Source: Nephrocerus scutellatus
Lineage: Eukaryota; Arthropoda; Insecta; Diptera; Pipunculidae
Assembly (NCBI GenBank): GCA_947095585.1
Contig: OX352761.1
Location: 63,254,882-63,318,881, forward strand
Reading direction: 5' to 3'
Length of the DNA: 64,000 bases
Shown: positions 41,501 through 52,316 of the stretch, piece after piece
Layout: every line of letters begins with the position of its first letter
Position numbering within the stretch: position 1 is the first letter of the stretch
Program-made: the position numbers and the translations under genes
The notes under the pieces: generated by a model
The model's database searches: none
What the model was told of the DNA's origin: nothing
What the model saw: the letters and a program-made list of their open reading frames with translations, nothing else

Positions 41501-41940
41501 CCCAAGAAGTTGGAAGCTGTTAACGAATGGCCGGTACCATTCGAAGTTTTCTGGGGCTATGCTCCGACTATCGACGGTTTGTGCCTAACTTCGCAGATAT
41601 TGCACGAAGTCTTCATCGCCTTACTGAGAAGAACCAAAAGTTCCAATGGTAGAGTGAGCACCAATAATCATTTGACTTGCTGAAGGGAAAGCTGTGTAGT
41701 TCTCCAATTTTGGCATATCCACAGGCAGGAGAGTTCTTCATGCCTGGACACTGACGCGAGCAAAAAATGCGGTTATGGTAGCGATTCTATCGCTGAATCA
41801 AGGAGGAAAGGAGCGTGTAAAAGCGTACTACAGCCGTTCGCTTTCTAAGAACTACTACGTGACGCGAAGGGAATTGCTAGCTGTTGTCGATAGCGTCAAA
41901 CACTTCCACAAGTACCTATACGGTCAGTAGTTCGAACTTA
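41501..41940 (+). pseudogene. A1 RNase H remnant
   Basis: Tether and RNase H motifs in broken frames: DPKKLEAVNEWPVP (~41497-41535), the FRRFVPNFADIARSLHRLTEK region, a DTDASK-like motif at ~41750, YYSRSLSKNYYVTRRELLAVVDSVKHFHKYLYG (~41830-41925). Several stops. Confidence 0.7.
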
Positions 41941-42059
41941 CCATGCAGCTCTCAAGTGGTTAATGCAGTTCAGGGAACCAGAAGGTCAAGTGGCCAGATG
42001 GATCGAACAACTCTAGGCATACACACAAACAAGAAGTGCTCTGAAGTAGTTGTACAAAT

Positions 42060-42900
42060 AAGACTACAAGTTGAAGATCGCTGGACAAAAGAGCAGCTAA
42101 AGAAGGAACAAGTGCGCGATGATTCGATTGCTCCAATATATCAATGGATGGAGCAAGGTGAAAGACCGGAGTGGCACGAGATTGCAACAGCAAGTCCTAC
42201 AGTAAAAAGTTACTGGGCTCAATGGCAGTCATTGAGATTGAAAGATGGACTACTGGTAAGGAAATGAAATCGGATGATGGTAAAAGTACAAAATCACAGA
42301 TTTTGCTACCAACAAAACGGGTCAAAGAAGCTCTGCAAGAAATACATAGTGGTATATCAGGAGCACATTTGGGCGTTTAAAAAACGCTAGATAAAGTAAG
42401 GAATCTTCTTCTAATGGGTCAATTGCCGTAGAGATGTGGAAGACTGGTGTCGAGCGTGTTACATGTGCGCAGCAAGCAAAGACCGCAACCAAAAACTAGA
42501 GGAAAAATGCAACAGTACAATGTTGAAGCACCATTTGAGCGGGTGGCAATGGACATAGCTGGTCCATTCCCATAAACAAGAGATGGAAATCGCTATATAC
42601 TCGTGTGCATTGATTACTTCAGTAAATGGGCAGAAGCATATCCCATCGCAAACCAGGAAGCTAGCACGGTGGCTAGGGCACTCGTGGACAATTCGATATG
42701 CAGATTTGGAGTACCACTGGAACTACATTCCGATCAAGGGCGGAATTTCGAATCACCAGTCTTTCAAGAGCTGTGCCAAGTACTCAATTTCAAGAAAACG
42801 AAGACTACTCCGTTACAGTCAGACGGAATGGTCGAAAGGTTCAACAGGACGCTGGAAGAGCATCTGCGAAAAGAAGTTAATGCCAACCAAGATTAATGGG
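42060..42900 (+). pseudogene. A1 integrase zinc domain and core
   Basis: Pre-integrase segment WTKEQLKKEQVRDDSIAPIY and SPTVKSYWAQW (42095-42250). The zinc-domain region EIHSGISGAHLGV (42340-42380) ends in a stop, with CRDVEDWCRACYMCAASKD behind it. Core: MDIAGPFP (42550) then a stop, CIDYFSKWAEAYPI (42605), LHSDQGRNFESPVFQ with the second Asp (~42725), and SDGMVERFNRTLEEHL with the Glu (~42825). Stops but all three catalytic positions remain, unlike A2. Confidence 0.8.
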
Positions 42901-43279
42901 ATTGTTGTATACCGTTGTTTATGATGGGTTATCGTAGCGCTGTCCACAACACGACTAAAAATGAACCAGCAATGGTTGTATTTGGCAAATAACTTCGTCT
43001 AACAGGCGACATTAAATTTGGATCACCACCAGTAGAGCCGACAACAAAGCAGAACTACGTTAGTGATCTAAGGGGATGATCGCTGTTCATGCTGCAGTAA
43101 GGAGCAACATAGTGGATGCCAGCAACCCAATGAAAACTAGATATGACCTGCGTGCGAACTGTGGTGGATTTCAGGAAGGAGATTTGGTCTGGCTGTACAA
43201 TCCCAAAAGAAGAAAAATTAAATCTCCAAAATTACAGCAAAGTTGGGAAGGACCTTATAAGATCATTAGGAGGGGGTGA
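42900..43279 (+). pseudogene. A1 integrase C-terminal domain
   Basis: After a frame break: YRSAVHNTTKNEPAMVVFGK (42935-42990), then MKTRYDLRANCGGFQEGDLV (43130-43185) and WLYNPKRRKIKSPKLQQSWEGPYKIIRRG. The closing WEGPY motif is the GPY/F module of gypsy integrases. A stop follows directly where the minisatellite begins. Confidence 0.8.
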
Positions 43280-43560
43280 CCGATATTAGAGTTTATTCTA
43301 TAGTTTTCAGGGTGGCTGAGGTGAATACGTGGAGTGGGTCGAAAGGTGAGGTCATGGGGTATCCAATATTAGAGTCGATTCTATAGTTTTCGGGGTCGTT
43401 AGGTGAATTATGATGGTAAGACACCTCTAATGGGTCTATAGGTGTGGTGTGGGGGTGACCGACATTAGTGTCTATTCTATAATTTTTGGGGTCGCTGAGG
43501 TGAATAGTGATGGTAAGACAGCTCCATGGGGAGAGGGTGTTGGTGAGGGTGGGGATGCGT
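43265..43560 (+). repeat. A1 3'-region minisatellite, about 3 units of 85-105 bp
   Basis: Units: GGGGGTGACCGA.ATTAG, then ATTCTATAGTTTTCGGGGTCG, then AGGTGAAT and GATGGTAAGACA. The same unit occurs inverted at 31505-31740 and again in A2. Confidence 0.85.
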
Positions 43561-43789
43561 AGCGATATTTGTGTCAAATTTTACAACCGTGCAGTGCCAG
43601 GGACTATGGTGATGGTAAATCATCACTATTGGGAAGGGCTCAGTGAAGGGTTGTGAGAGCGATATTATTGTAAAATTTTACACCCGATTAGGCCGGGTAC
43701 TAGTAAGTAGTAATTTTTATTCTTTGCTTAGCTGTGATCGCTTTGGTGGTTGGTTAAAAAGTGAAAAAGCAAAGAAAGGAGACTAACTT

Positions 43790-44441
43790 TTCTGAAACAC
43801 ATAGAAAACCTATTGTAATAACTATAGTGATATATCTGATATATCCACACTATTCATTATGTGTACTAATTCGTTGTGTGTACTTATTACATTAAAGCAA
43901 GTAAGCAAGATGACAAGTAAACAGACATCCCTTGCCATATAAGACAATAAATTTCTTGCCAATAATCAAAAGTATGCACAAATTTTAGTTTTTAGTTGTA
44001 TCGCGTTTTAAATCTCGGAAATATGTGGTTGACCTTGTGTACTTGTGTAACGGTTATGTTTGGTACTTGTACCATATATGTAGTTCGGCTCGTATGTATT
44101 TGCTATATGGTGAGTTTTATATATCAGTATATACCAGTACGGTCTGGTGTTCGAATAGAATAGAACAGAAATAGTATAAATACAGTAACTCTGACGCGGT
44201 GAGTTTAGTTTAATTGGAATTCAACCAGACTAGTTGAAAAGTACTTCCGAGTCGTTAGAGCTACCGCCTAAGTGAAAAGTAGTGAAATACAAGTGTTAAG
44301 TAAAAAAGTAATCTCCAGTGTAAATTTGTGAACTTTAGCTATTTGTTAATTAAAGTTGTAATTTATGAATTAATAAACCTGCGTTGTCCTTTTATTTGCC
44401 TTATCAATTACCAACAGTAGAAAACCTAAATTTCGTAACTG
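43790..44441 (+). repeat. A1 3' LTR (start uncertain)
   Basis: Ends AATTTCGTAACTGT at 44441, comparable to the 5' LTR end TTACGTAAC. The start is not sharply defined; a purine-rich GCAAAGAAAGGAGAC at 43770-43784 may be the polypurine tract. Contains the TATA box and an AATAAA (44331). Confidence 0.5.
44175..44182 (+). promoter_or_regulatory. TATA box in A1 LTR
   Basis: TATAAATA, with a possible initiator GAGTTTAGTTT about 30 bp downstream. The equivalent in A2 is at 59135-59142. Confidence 0.5.
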
Positions 44442-45836
44442 TATCCCAAGTAACAATTTCAAGCAAACTATTCTCTGAATTTGCGAAAAGTAGTTGCCTA
44501 ATAGCAAAATTTGCGAAATTCTGAGAGCTGTTATTTAGCAAAACAGTAGGTTTTCCGAAGAAAGTGGAGGTCGAAATCCTTCTGATCAGCTTCTTAGAAG
44601 CAATAAATATGCAACTAAGCAAATTGGTTCGCTTGATTTTCAAAAAATCAAAAATCAAATCGAAAAATCAGAGAAAAATTTACTTAATTTTTTCGTAAAC
44701 TCTTTTGCTCTGAATCAGAGCTGAAATAAAACAAAACGTTTAGACTAAATTAAGTTTTCAGACATTCTGAGTTTTAGCATAGCGAGTTGCAAAATCAGAG
44801 CTAATTTTCCCAATATTTTCGCTATTTCTATGTAGCATTTTTGACCAAACTACTCGTTTTTGCTATTTTCAAATTTCCAATTTTTTTATAATCCAAAAAT
44901 CTACAAATTTCAAGTTTTTATGAATTTTTCAGAATTTTAAATTATAGCTACCTAAAATACACGCCTTTTTCGTATTTTAAGCAAAACAAGAACCGTCGTA
45001 TTTTGGAAGTCGGACAGATTGTTCAGGGGGCTCCCATACAAATATTGATAATGATTACTTGATTATTTCAGTTAAATTAAACTAGCACTCAGCTTACGAC
45101 AAACTAATGCGAATATAGGCATTTACATTAGTGCCATCTTCTGGCCACGATAAAATGCCTTTTCATTCCCACCCACTTGGCACAGCATAAGATTTCTGCC
45201 GAAATCGACTTCATTAGTTTATACAACTTTGTACATCTTGTAAATTTAAATTTATGATTTTTAATTTTTAATTCCATCAAAAATTGCAGATTGGGATTTT
45301 TTTTGCAAATTTTCAAGATGGCTGCTCCTTTACCAAAGTAAAGAATAAGAAACAATGAGTTGTAAATTGAACTATTTATACTATTTGGACACATGCGAAA
45401 AAAATTTCAATGTTGTTCCACATAAAAATAAAGTAAATGCTAATAATAATAATAATTAATAATTTATTAGTTAATAATTTCTTGATGACTATGGTTTAAT
45501 GTTATAATTTCAACATTATATGTGAATATATGAACATTGTAATAGAGAAATATTTTTAGAAACCTTATTTCAGCTTGTTGCGTTTTAATGACAGATTTTG
45601 TAAAAATTTCATGTATACATTTTTCTTTAAAATATCGGTTATAAAAATCTTACTTGCAAACTCACACCTTCCCTATTTCCTTTTACGTAAATAAAAGTGA
45701 TTTGCCATACTAGATAATAAATAATAAATAAAAAAATCTTAAATTTATTATCATATCATTTGCTCATCATCAAATTTTCAAATGGTCTGTTATTAGCCAT
45801 CTATTCCAAAGTTCAATTCTCTATATTAACTTCGCG
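44442..45836. repeat. Repeat S1, non-coding
   Basis: 1.4 kb of AT-rich sequence repeated at 59402-60772 and 61264-62628. Contains the motif GGGGGCTCCCATACAAAT at 45035. Open frames on the minus strand (44404-44658, 45128-45394) have no domains and are just as open in all copies because copies are near-identical. Ends with the first 20-odd bases of R. Confidence 0.8.
45833..45836. other. E1 target-site duplication, left
   Basis: CGCG, repeated at 53050-53053. The uninterrupted site TTCGCGTGC is present at 60791 and 62649. Confidence 0.9.
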
Positions 45837-46287
45837 ATTCATATAACCGGATTACGTTGTTAGTTAAAAAAAACACTTTGGTTACTTTTTGAAATCAATT
45901 TTTATTTGCTAAGTTCTTGAAAATCCAACCTCTACTCTTAATGGGGAAACTAAGACTAAATTTACAATATAAATTCTCTTTTCATATTACTATGTATTCT
46001 TATCTATTTCATCAGCATAATTCTTCACAATAATTCCCTTTAATTTTTATGGTGTGACCGGACGCCACTTCTACCTGTAAGCATTTAATCAAAAAAACAA
46101 TTCCAGGAAAGCTGTCTGGATGATTGAAAAAATGTCTTAATACAAACCGGAGCGGAAGTGCCGCTACAACCAAAGCATTCATGAAATTATTCCACTGTTA
46201 ATTATGCTGATGCAATAGATTTACAGTTTTATTGTTTTCATAAATTCTTCGAATTTGTCAGGTTTTGAAGGGTTCGTATATGTAACT
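45837..46287 (-). repeat. E1 3' LTR
   Basis: 451 bp; on the minus strand AGTTACATATACG...GGTTATATGAAT. The last 67 bases of env lie inside it. Confidence 0.95.
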
Positions 46288-47690
46288 ACCCCCTCCTTTA
46301 TATTAGAATTCTCCTGAATTCTATTGTTTAATTTTATTTTTATATTTTTATGTTTTTTCAAAATAATAAAGATTAAAATAAGTATTATAAGTATTATTAT
46401 TATGTTGCACCCATATGTTAATTTGGTGTGGTATTTTAATGTTTTTATATTTCTTATGTTATTTATGTTCTCTGTTTCAATTTCTTGAAACGTCATTTTG
46501 TGTGAAAAATTTCTTACTGTGTATATGTTTTCAATAATTTGTTTTTCTTTCATGTTCTCAATTATATTTGAAAAATAATAATCTTTTATTCTGACTGAAC
46601 AGTTATTAAAATTTATTATATAATTTCCGTCTAATACAATTTTTTCAAAATTACAAGTTTGATTTATCCTGACATTCATTGCATTTTTAATTAATATTGT
46701 GTCTAAATCTAATTGTATTATTTCTATGTCTGTATTTCTTACTAGTTGACAATTATTCTTTATTATACAGTGGTTACTTAATTTTAAATTCTTTAAATGT
46801 TTATTTTCTTCAAACTTATATGTTTTATTTTCAAACTCAATCATTTTTTCACTTATTGAGTTTATTTCCTCATTGTGATCATTTGGTAGTGGCTTAATAT
46901 ATCTTAACTTAACTGTTATAAATGTCTTGGGTATTTTTATACCAAAAATTAGACATGTATTATTAAGATATGTTGTTCCTATCTGAATATGTTTTAATTT
47001 ATTATAATCAATTTCATATTTTCTTATTTCATTGCTGGTTAGAATACTTGGATGTACCATCCCGTATTGTGCAGAAAAAATATTGTCTTGTAAATGTTCT
47101 ATTTTATTTTTAATAAGTTGTGTATTCGATAATTGTTCTAAATATATATTTTTTTCATTTTCAGTTTCGAGCAATTTATTTATGGAATTTAATTCTTTTT
47201 CTATTATATTTCTATCATTTTTTACAATAATTTTTAAGTTGTTTATAGTCTCATTAAAATAATTATTAATTAAAACTTGTTGGTCGTTATTATTTTCTAT
47301 TTCGTCAATTTTAAAAAGATGTTTTTGAATACTCTGTCTGTCTTCGTCGTCCATAGTTCCAAACAACCATTTTGACATGCTACCTATACCGTTAATAAGT
47401 CCGCGTCTTTGTCTGTTTTGTTTTGGTATCAAAGTACCTAATTTATTTCTAGCGTCTAATAATTCTAGTTGAAGTATTTCTTTATTTTTTGTCTTTATTA
47501 AAGCTATGTTGTCTGTCATTTGGTCCAATATGCTTTCTATTTCATTTAAGTTTACTATATGTAGTATTATGTCCGATTCCTTAACTATCTCTTGATTTTT
47601 CATATAAATATCTATGTATCCTTCTTGTTCTGTAAGTCGTTTTGTTATTATTAGTCCCTCAGTCGGTAGTGTCATCAGGAGTATTATCAA
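46221..47690 (-). CDS. env: E1 Env, class similar to baculovirus F proteins
   Basis: 489 residues. A short hydrophobic N-terminus (MIILLMTLPTEG) could act as signal peptide, although it is brief and a spliced mRNA may add residues. A furin-type site RQRR at 93-96 is followed by a Gly/Ile-rich segment (GLINGIGSMSKWLFG) like the fusion-peptide region of errantivirus envelopes. Then a long Asn/Ile/Lys-rich ectodomain with several N-glycosylation sequons, one transmembrane helix at ~428-444, and a 45-residue basic tail. It overlaps the end of pol by 32 bp and runs into the 3' LTR. No break found. The role is membrane fusion and particle spread in relatives. Confidence 0.85.
   Translation of the reverse strand: MIILLMTLPTEGLIITKRLTEQEGYIDIYMKNQEIVKESDIILHIVNLNEIESILDQMTDNIALIKTKNKEILQLELLDARNKLGTLIPKQNRQRRGLINGIGSMSKWLFGTMDDEDRQSIQKHLFKIDEIENNNDQQVLINNYFNETINNLKIIVKNDRNIIEKELNSINKLLETENEKNIYLEQLSNTQLIKNKIEHLQDNIFSAQYGMVHPSILTSNEIRKYEIDYNKLKHIQIGTTYLNNTCLIFGIKIPKTFITVKLRYIKPLPNDHNEEINSISEKMIEFENKTYKFEENKHLKNLKLSNHCIIKNNCQLVRNTDIEIIQLDLDTILIKNAMNVRINQTCNFEKIVLDGNYIINFNNCSVRIKDYYFSNIIENMKEKQIIENIYTVRNFSHKMTFQEIETENINNIRNIKTLKYHTKLTYGCNIIIILIILILIFIILKKHKNIKIKLNNRIQENSNIKEGVVTYTNPSKPDKFEEFMKTIKL
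46288..46300 (-). other. E1 polypurine tract
   Basis: Minus strand TAAAGGAGGGGGT directly before the 3' LTR; lies inside env. Confidence 0.8.
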
Positions 47691-50600
47691 TATTGTCAGT
47701 ATCTGAAAATTTTAGAGGTCTTTTAACATTACATGGATGTACTTTTTCTAGTTTTGCTTTCTTATATTTGGGTTGTTCTTTATGCCTGACTGCCTTATAG
47801 TTTTTTATGAATCCTTCTGCTCTTTCTTCGCTATAGTCTTCTCTAAACTTATTTAGTTTATCTATTACTTTTCTTTTGTTATCTTCTAAAAATTTTCTGA
47901 TCTTTTCTTCATCAACCTTTCCTTGTTGAACTTCATTAGGTGTGCATTTAATAGTCGAATGATAACGTTCGTTGTAATTTCTAACTGTTCTCTGGATTAA
48001 TTGTTTTATTGGTAATTCCCTTTTAATTTTATACAATATCCTAAATTTTTCTGCTATTGTATTATGTAATCGCTCTATGTCGGCATTACCTGTATGAGTG
48101 TTAGGTTTTGTCAGATGTATTTCTATATTCTCACTATCCAAAAATTCCTTTATCCTTATAGCCTTAAATTCATTATCTACTACTATTTTCTTTGGCTTTC
48201 CTATTTTAGTGAAATGGTCTTCTAATTGTTCGATGATAGTTATGGGATTCCTATCATTCAAAGGATAAGCTGCACCAAATTTAGAAAATTTATCTATTAT
48301 GGTCAAAAATCGAAATCCTTTCATAACATAAGTATCAATATGCAGTATTTCATTTTTACTCGATGGTGTTTCTGTAACCGCAAATTTTTGTTTAATTGGA
48401 TTCCTATCATATTTTACTTCTTGGCATAAATCACATTGGTTAATTACTAACTGAATCAACTCTAATAGTTTTGGGTAATATATCTTATTTTTAATTTGAT
48501 TGTAAGTTTCAAGGATGCCTGAGTGTACACTTTCTCTAACATGATAAAAGGATATTTGTTTAACTGCTTCCGTTTCTGTTTCTATATCTTGAGCTCTTAT
48601 TGTGCATTTAGTAAATTTTATTTGTCTATCGTTAGAAAACATTTCTATTAATTTTTCCTGAACTACATTGTAACTTCGTTCGGATAGTTCTGAATATATT
48701 CCAATTTTTCCTTTTTTAATATATTTTCTGAATATTTCACCCATTATTTCAAACTCGCTTTCTGCTATAAAAATTATTCGTTTGTTATGTATCATCTTGC
48801 ATTCTTCTATTTTATTATTAGTTAGTATAATCTGTGTTTTGTACTTATTTACTAATTCTTCTTTGATATAAAAGTGATCCTGTAGATTTTCTATTGCTGA
48901 ATGAACTGTTTCCTTTGATGTATTATCATCTTCTACATTGTTTATTATATTAAAATCATTAATTTCATTATTCTTCTGACCTGTATCTACTTCATTTTCT
49001 ATTCTACTCAAAAAATCTGCTACCCTATTTTCTTTTCCTTTTATATATTCTATGTCAAAATCATATTCCCCCAATTTCAAAAGCCATCGTTGATGTCTTG
49101 GCGACATATCTTTTCCTTTATATTTCGTGTGTAAAAATTTGATGGGTTGATGGTCCGTAAAAATTTTAAATCGTCGCCCGTGAAGATATGGTCGTAAGTA
49201 ATTTACGCTCCATAGAATTGCCAAAAATTCTTTGTCTGTTGCTGAATAGTTTCTCTCGTGGTTATTTAATGTCCTAGATACAAAGCAAATGGGATGTCCT
49301 TCTTGCGAAAGAACGGCTCCTATTGCATAATTCGAAGCATCCGTTGTAAGCGTGAATTGTTTTTCAAAATTTGGATATCTCAAAATTGGATGTGAGATAA
49401 TGAGGGATTTTAATTTTTCAAAAGCTTCTATGTACATTGGATCTTTTATATTTATTTTTACCCCTTTCTTTAAGTATTTTGTTATAGGTTGGGCTACCTT
49501 GGCGTAATCCTTAACAAATTTTCTATAGTATCCTGTTAACCCTAAAAAGCTTTTTATTTGTTTCTCTGTTTTTGGGATTTCTAATGATTGTATTACTTTT
49601 ATTTTATCTGGGTTTGGTTTAAGTCCTTCTTTTGTAAGTATATGTCCTAGAAATTCCGTCTCTTTTTTCATGAAGTTGCACTTATCAATTTGAATTTTTA
49701 AGTTTGCCTGTTCTAAAACTTTAAAAATGTCTGTTATGGCTTTTATATGTTCGCTCAAAGATGTACTAAAAATTAGTATATCGTCTAAATAAACTACACA
49801 TGTTTTGTTTATGAAATCTCTTAACGTCTCGTTCATTAGTCGTTGGAATGTCGCTGGTGCATTTTTTAGACCAAACGGCATTCTTATGAATTCATAAAGT
49901 CCGTGTGGGGTAACGAAAGCTGTTTTTTGTCTATCTCTTTCTCTAATTAAAATCTGATGATATCCTTTAGCTAAGTCTATTGTCGTAAAATATTGAGCCC
50001 TTCCTAGCTTGTCTAGGATTGAATCTATATTGGGCAGCGGAAATTTGTCATCTATTGAGATTTCGTTTAATTTTCTGTAATCTACCACAAGTCTGTATTT
50101 TTGTTTTCCGGAATTATCCATTTTTTTAGGTACAACTATCAAAGGACTGGCATATCTTGAAATACTTTTTCTAATTATCCCTTGTTCTTCCATTTCTTGA
50201 ACTTGTTTTCTTACTTCGGTTTCATGTTGTGGTGGGTATCTATATAATTTAGCGTTAATTTGTTCATCTGTCGTTGTTCTAATTTCATGCTGTATTTTCA
50301 TAGTGCTAGTTAATCTGTCACCTTCTTTAAAAAATAATTTTCTAAACCTAATCAATATTTTTTTAATTTCTTTATATTCTTCCTCATTCAATTGATCTAA
50401 TTGGATTCTATTCCAGTCAAAATCTATTCCTTCCAATGTACAGACTTGAAGGTTTTTATACGGATTCAATAAAAAAGATGTTATTTTATCGTTAAATGAT
50501 ATACAACCATCTATTAAATTTATTACTGTATTAAAACAATTTAATAGGTCAATTCCTATTATAAAATTATATTTTCTTCCTTTTAATTCTGTCATTTTCC

Positions 50601-50861
50601 ATTTGATTTTTGCATTTCCTGCCAGATTAAATTCATCAGGTGGGTCAGTTATTATTTCAAATCTAATTACATCTTTCTTTGTTATTGTGCTAAATTCAAT
50701 GGGTCTTTCTAATAGATTTCTTTTAAAGTCTTTTATATTACTGTCAATTAAACTTAGATTTGCTCCTGTGTCTATCAGAGCAATGTATTTCTTTCCATTA
50801 ATGGTAATTGTTATGATGGGTAAAAGGTCAGAGTCGGTTTTCGAAAAAAATTATCCTCCTC
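47659..50861 (-). CDS. pol: E1 Pol: protease, reverse transcriptase, RNase H, integrase
   Basis: A 978-residue frame from the ATG at 50595, open upstream to ~50850 and so including the protease (ALIDTGANLSLID at ~50770), reached by a -1 shift from gag. Positions from the 50595 Met: RT with TTIDLAKGYHQI (Asp 207), [12 protein letters not shown], and the box VYLDD (269-272); RNase H Asp 419 (TTDAS), Glu 456, Asp 481 and VADFLSRIE; integrase zinc set His 685, His 691, Cys 721, Cys 724; catalytic Asp 754 (LHIDTY), Asp 807 (VVDNEF) and Glu 841 (ADIERLH). All catalytic residues present and no stop. It makes the DNA copy and inserts it. Confidence 0.95.
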
Positions 50862-52316
50862 ATTATGTTGTGCCGTGTTATTAGATTCCATAGGTGCGTT
50901 TAGGTCTTGCCTAGGATGTTCCAAGCGATTTTGGCTGCAACATGGTCTAGGGTGTCCTACCTGCCCGACCTCCTGGATATTTTTTGTACCATATATTTCC
51001 AAATTATCATCATATGTTTTTCGTTTTTCTATGTTATCATGATCCATGGGTTCGTTTAGGTTTTGCCTAGGATGTTCCAAGCGATTTTGGCTGTAACATG
51101 ACCTAGGGTGTCCTACCTGCCCGACCCTCTGGATGTTATTATTATAATATTTATTGCCTTTTTCTATAGTATCAACCTCCATGGGTTCAACTGCAACTTG
51201 TCTAAATGGGTTCTGGCGATATTGGCCTGAATTTCCGAACCTATTAAAACTGTTAATCCTTCCTGCATTAAAATTATTATTTTGCCTATGTTGGCCTGAA
51301 TTATTTTGGTATTGAGGGTTCCTATTCCATTGTCCTGTCTGTGGTACATTATTAATTCTTTTATCTATGTTTCTAGTTCTAAAATTTGCATGTGCATTAT
51401 TATGTTGTTGTCTTTTATCCTGATACCTATTGTTCCATACGTTTGTTGACCTATCCTCCTTTATTTTGAATTTTCTATACTCTGTCCTAATACAACTGTC
51501 TTCAAATCTTCTGCTTGTCATTATTTTCAAAATGTTATTTAAATGTCCGTCGTTATAAATTTTGTCTAGTAAAGTTCCTTGCGTCATTTCTTTTATTGTG
51601 TTCACTAATAAACTGTCTATGTTACTAAGGTCAATGTAGTGATCACCTGTATAGTATATTATTAATTCGTCCGACTTATATTTAATTTCTTGAATTTCTG
51701 TCAATAGTTCATTAACATTATTTACCTTAAGATTTGATATCTTCCTGTAGAGTTGGTGTGGTTCAATATCAGGACGATACCGTAGTTTCAGTGTTTCCTT
51801 TATTAGCGGCCAGTTGTCTGGTTCCGGAATATTGATTATCACGTTCTTGGCTGGGCCTTGTATAGTTCTATAAAAAATGGCTTTTGTAGCTTCCTTCTTT
51901 ACTTCCTCATCCAATATTGTTGATAGTAGGTACTCCACGCTGCTCAGGAATGAATTGATTGTAATTTCTCCGATACCCGTAAACACTGGTAAATATGCCA
52001 CATTTTTCTGGATCCTGTCCAATTGATTATGTTGTGGTTGTTGGTGTTGTAACTGTTGCCATTGTTGTTGCTGTCCGTCTTGTAAAGCTGGATTTTGCTG
52101 TTGTTGTTGCTGTAATTGTTGCGCTTGTTGCTGTAATTCTACATAAGCTTGGCGCAAGCGTTCCAGTTGCTGCTCTTTCCTGATCAGTTCGTCTGCCAGG
52201 CTGATCTGCTCTTGAGCTTGTTCCTCCATTGTTCGGTTTTTGTCGAATATTCGTTGCCTTTTAGAACTTATTTTCAAAAAATTTAAAAAAGGATTGTGGC
52301 GTCCACTTGACATCAA
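50811..52316 (-). CDS. gag: E1 Gag
   Basis: 501 residues from the first Met; the Met at residue 30 (MEEQAQEQISLADELI) is an equally good start. N-terminal coiled coil with a Gln-rich tract (residues ~60-100), then a capsid domain (NVAYLPVFTGIGEITINSFL, KNVIINIPEPDNWPLIKETL, LKLRYRPDIEPHQLY), and a basic Asn/Arg/Gln-rich C-terminus without zinc knuckles, as in gypsy Gag. Near the C-terminus a ~60-residue block is duplicated (VGQVGHPRSCYSQNRLEHPR and VGQVGHPRPCCSQNRLEHPR). Ends just after the slippery T7 tract. Confidence 0.9.
   Translation of the reverse strand: MMSSGRHNPFLNFLKISSKRQRIFDKNRTMEEQAQEQISLADELIRKEQQLERLRQAYVELQQQAQQLQQQQQQNPALQDGQQQQWQQLQHQQPQHNQLDRIQKNVAYLPVFTGIGEITINSFLSSVEYLLSTILDEEVKKEATKAIFYRTIQGPAKNVIINIPEPDNWPLIKETLKLRYRPDIEPHQLYRKISNLKVNNVNELLTEIQEIKYKSDELIIYYTGDHYIDLSNIDSLLVNTIKEMTQGTLLDKIYNDGHLNNILKIMTSRRFEDSCIRTEYRKFKIKEDRSTNVWNNRYQDKRQQHNNAHANFRTRNIDKRINNVPQTGQWNRNPQYQNNSGQHRQNNNFNAGRINSFNRFGNSGQYRQNPFRQVAVEPMEVDTIEKGNKYYNNNIQRVGQVGHPRSCYSQNRLEHPRQNLNEPMDHDNIEKRKTYDDNLEIYGTKNIQEVGQVGHPRPCCSQNRLEHPRQDLNAPMESNNTAQHNEEDNFFRKPTLTFYPS
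50844..50850 (-). promoter_or_regulatory. Candidate -1 ribosomal frameshift site
   Basis: Minus-strand TTTTTTT read as (AA)T TTT TTT in gag; this is a U UUU UUU slippery heptamer. Slipping back by one enters the protease frame, which is open from there. Gag stops 33 bases later. Confidence 0.75.

Larger units (their letters stand above)
39108..44441 (+). mobile_element. Ty3/gypsy LTR element A1, dead
   Basis: Plus strand: partial 5' LTR, tRNA-Leu-type primer site, coiled-coil gag remnant, protease, RT, RNase H and integrase remnants, a minisatellite, and a 3' LTR with TATA box. Every domain has stops or deletions. The same lesions are shared with A2, so the element was dead before it was duplicated. 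Confidence 0.85.
38150..45836. repeat. 7.8-kb tandem duplication, copy 1
   Basis: Nearly identical to 53179-60919, with a handful of point differences and one 68-bp deletion in copy 2. It is continuous, apart from the E1 insertion, with 53050-53176. Contains the tail of K, J4 5' part, element A1, repeat S1 and the start of R. Confidence 0.95.

Noticed and set aside
44404..45394. Small minus-strand genes in repeat S
   Set aside because: Present in all copies only because the copies are recent duplicates; no domain, no start context, AT-rich translation.
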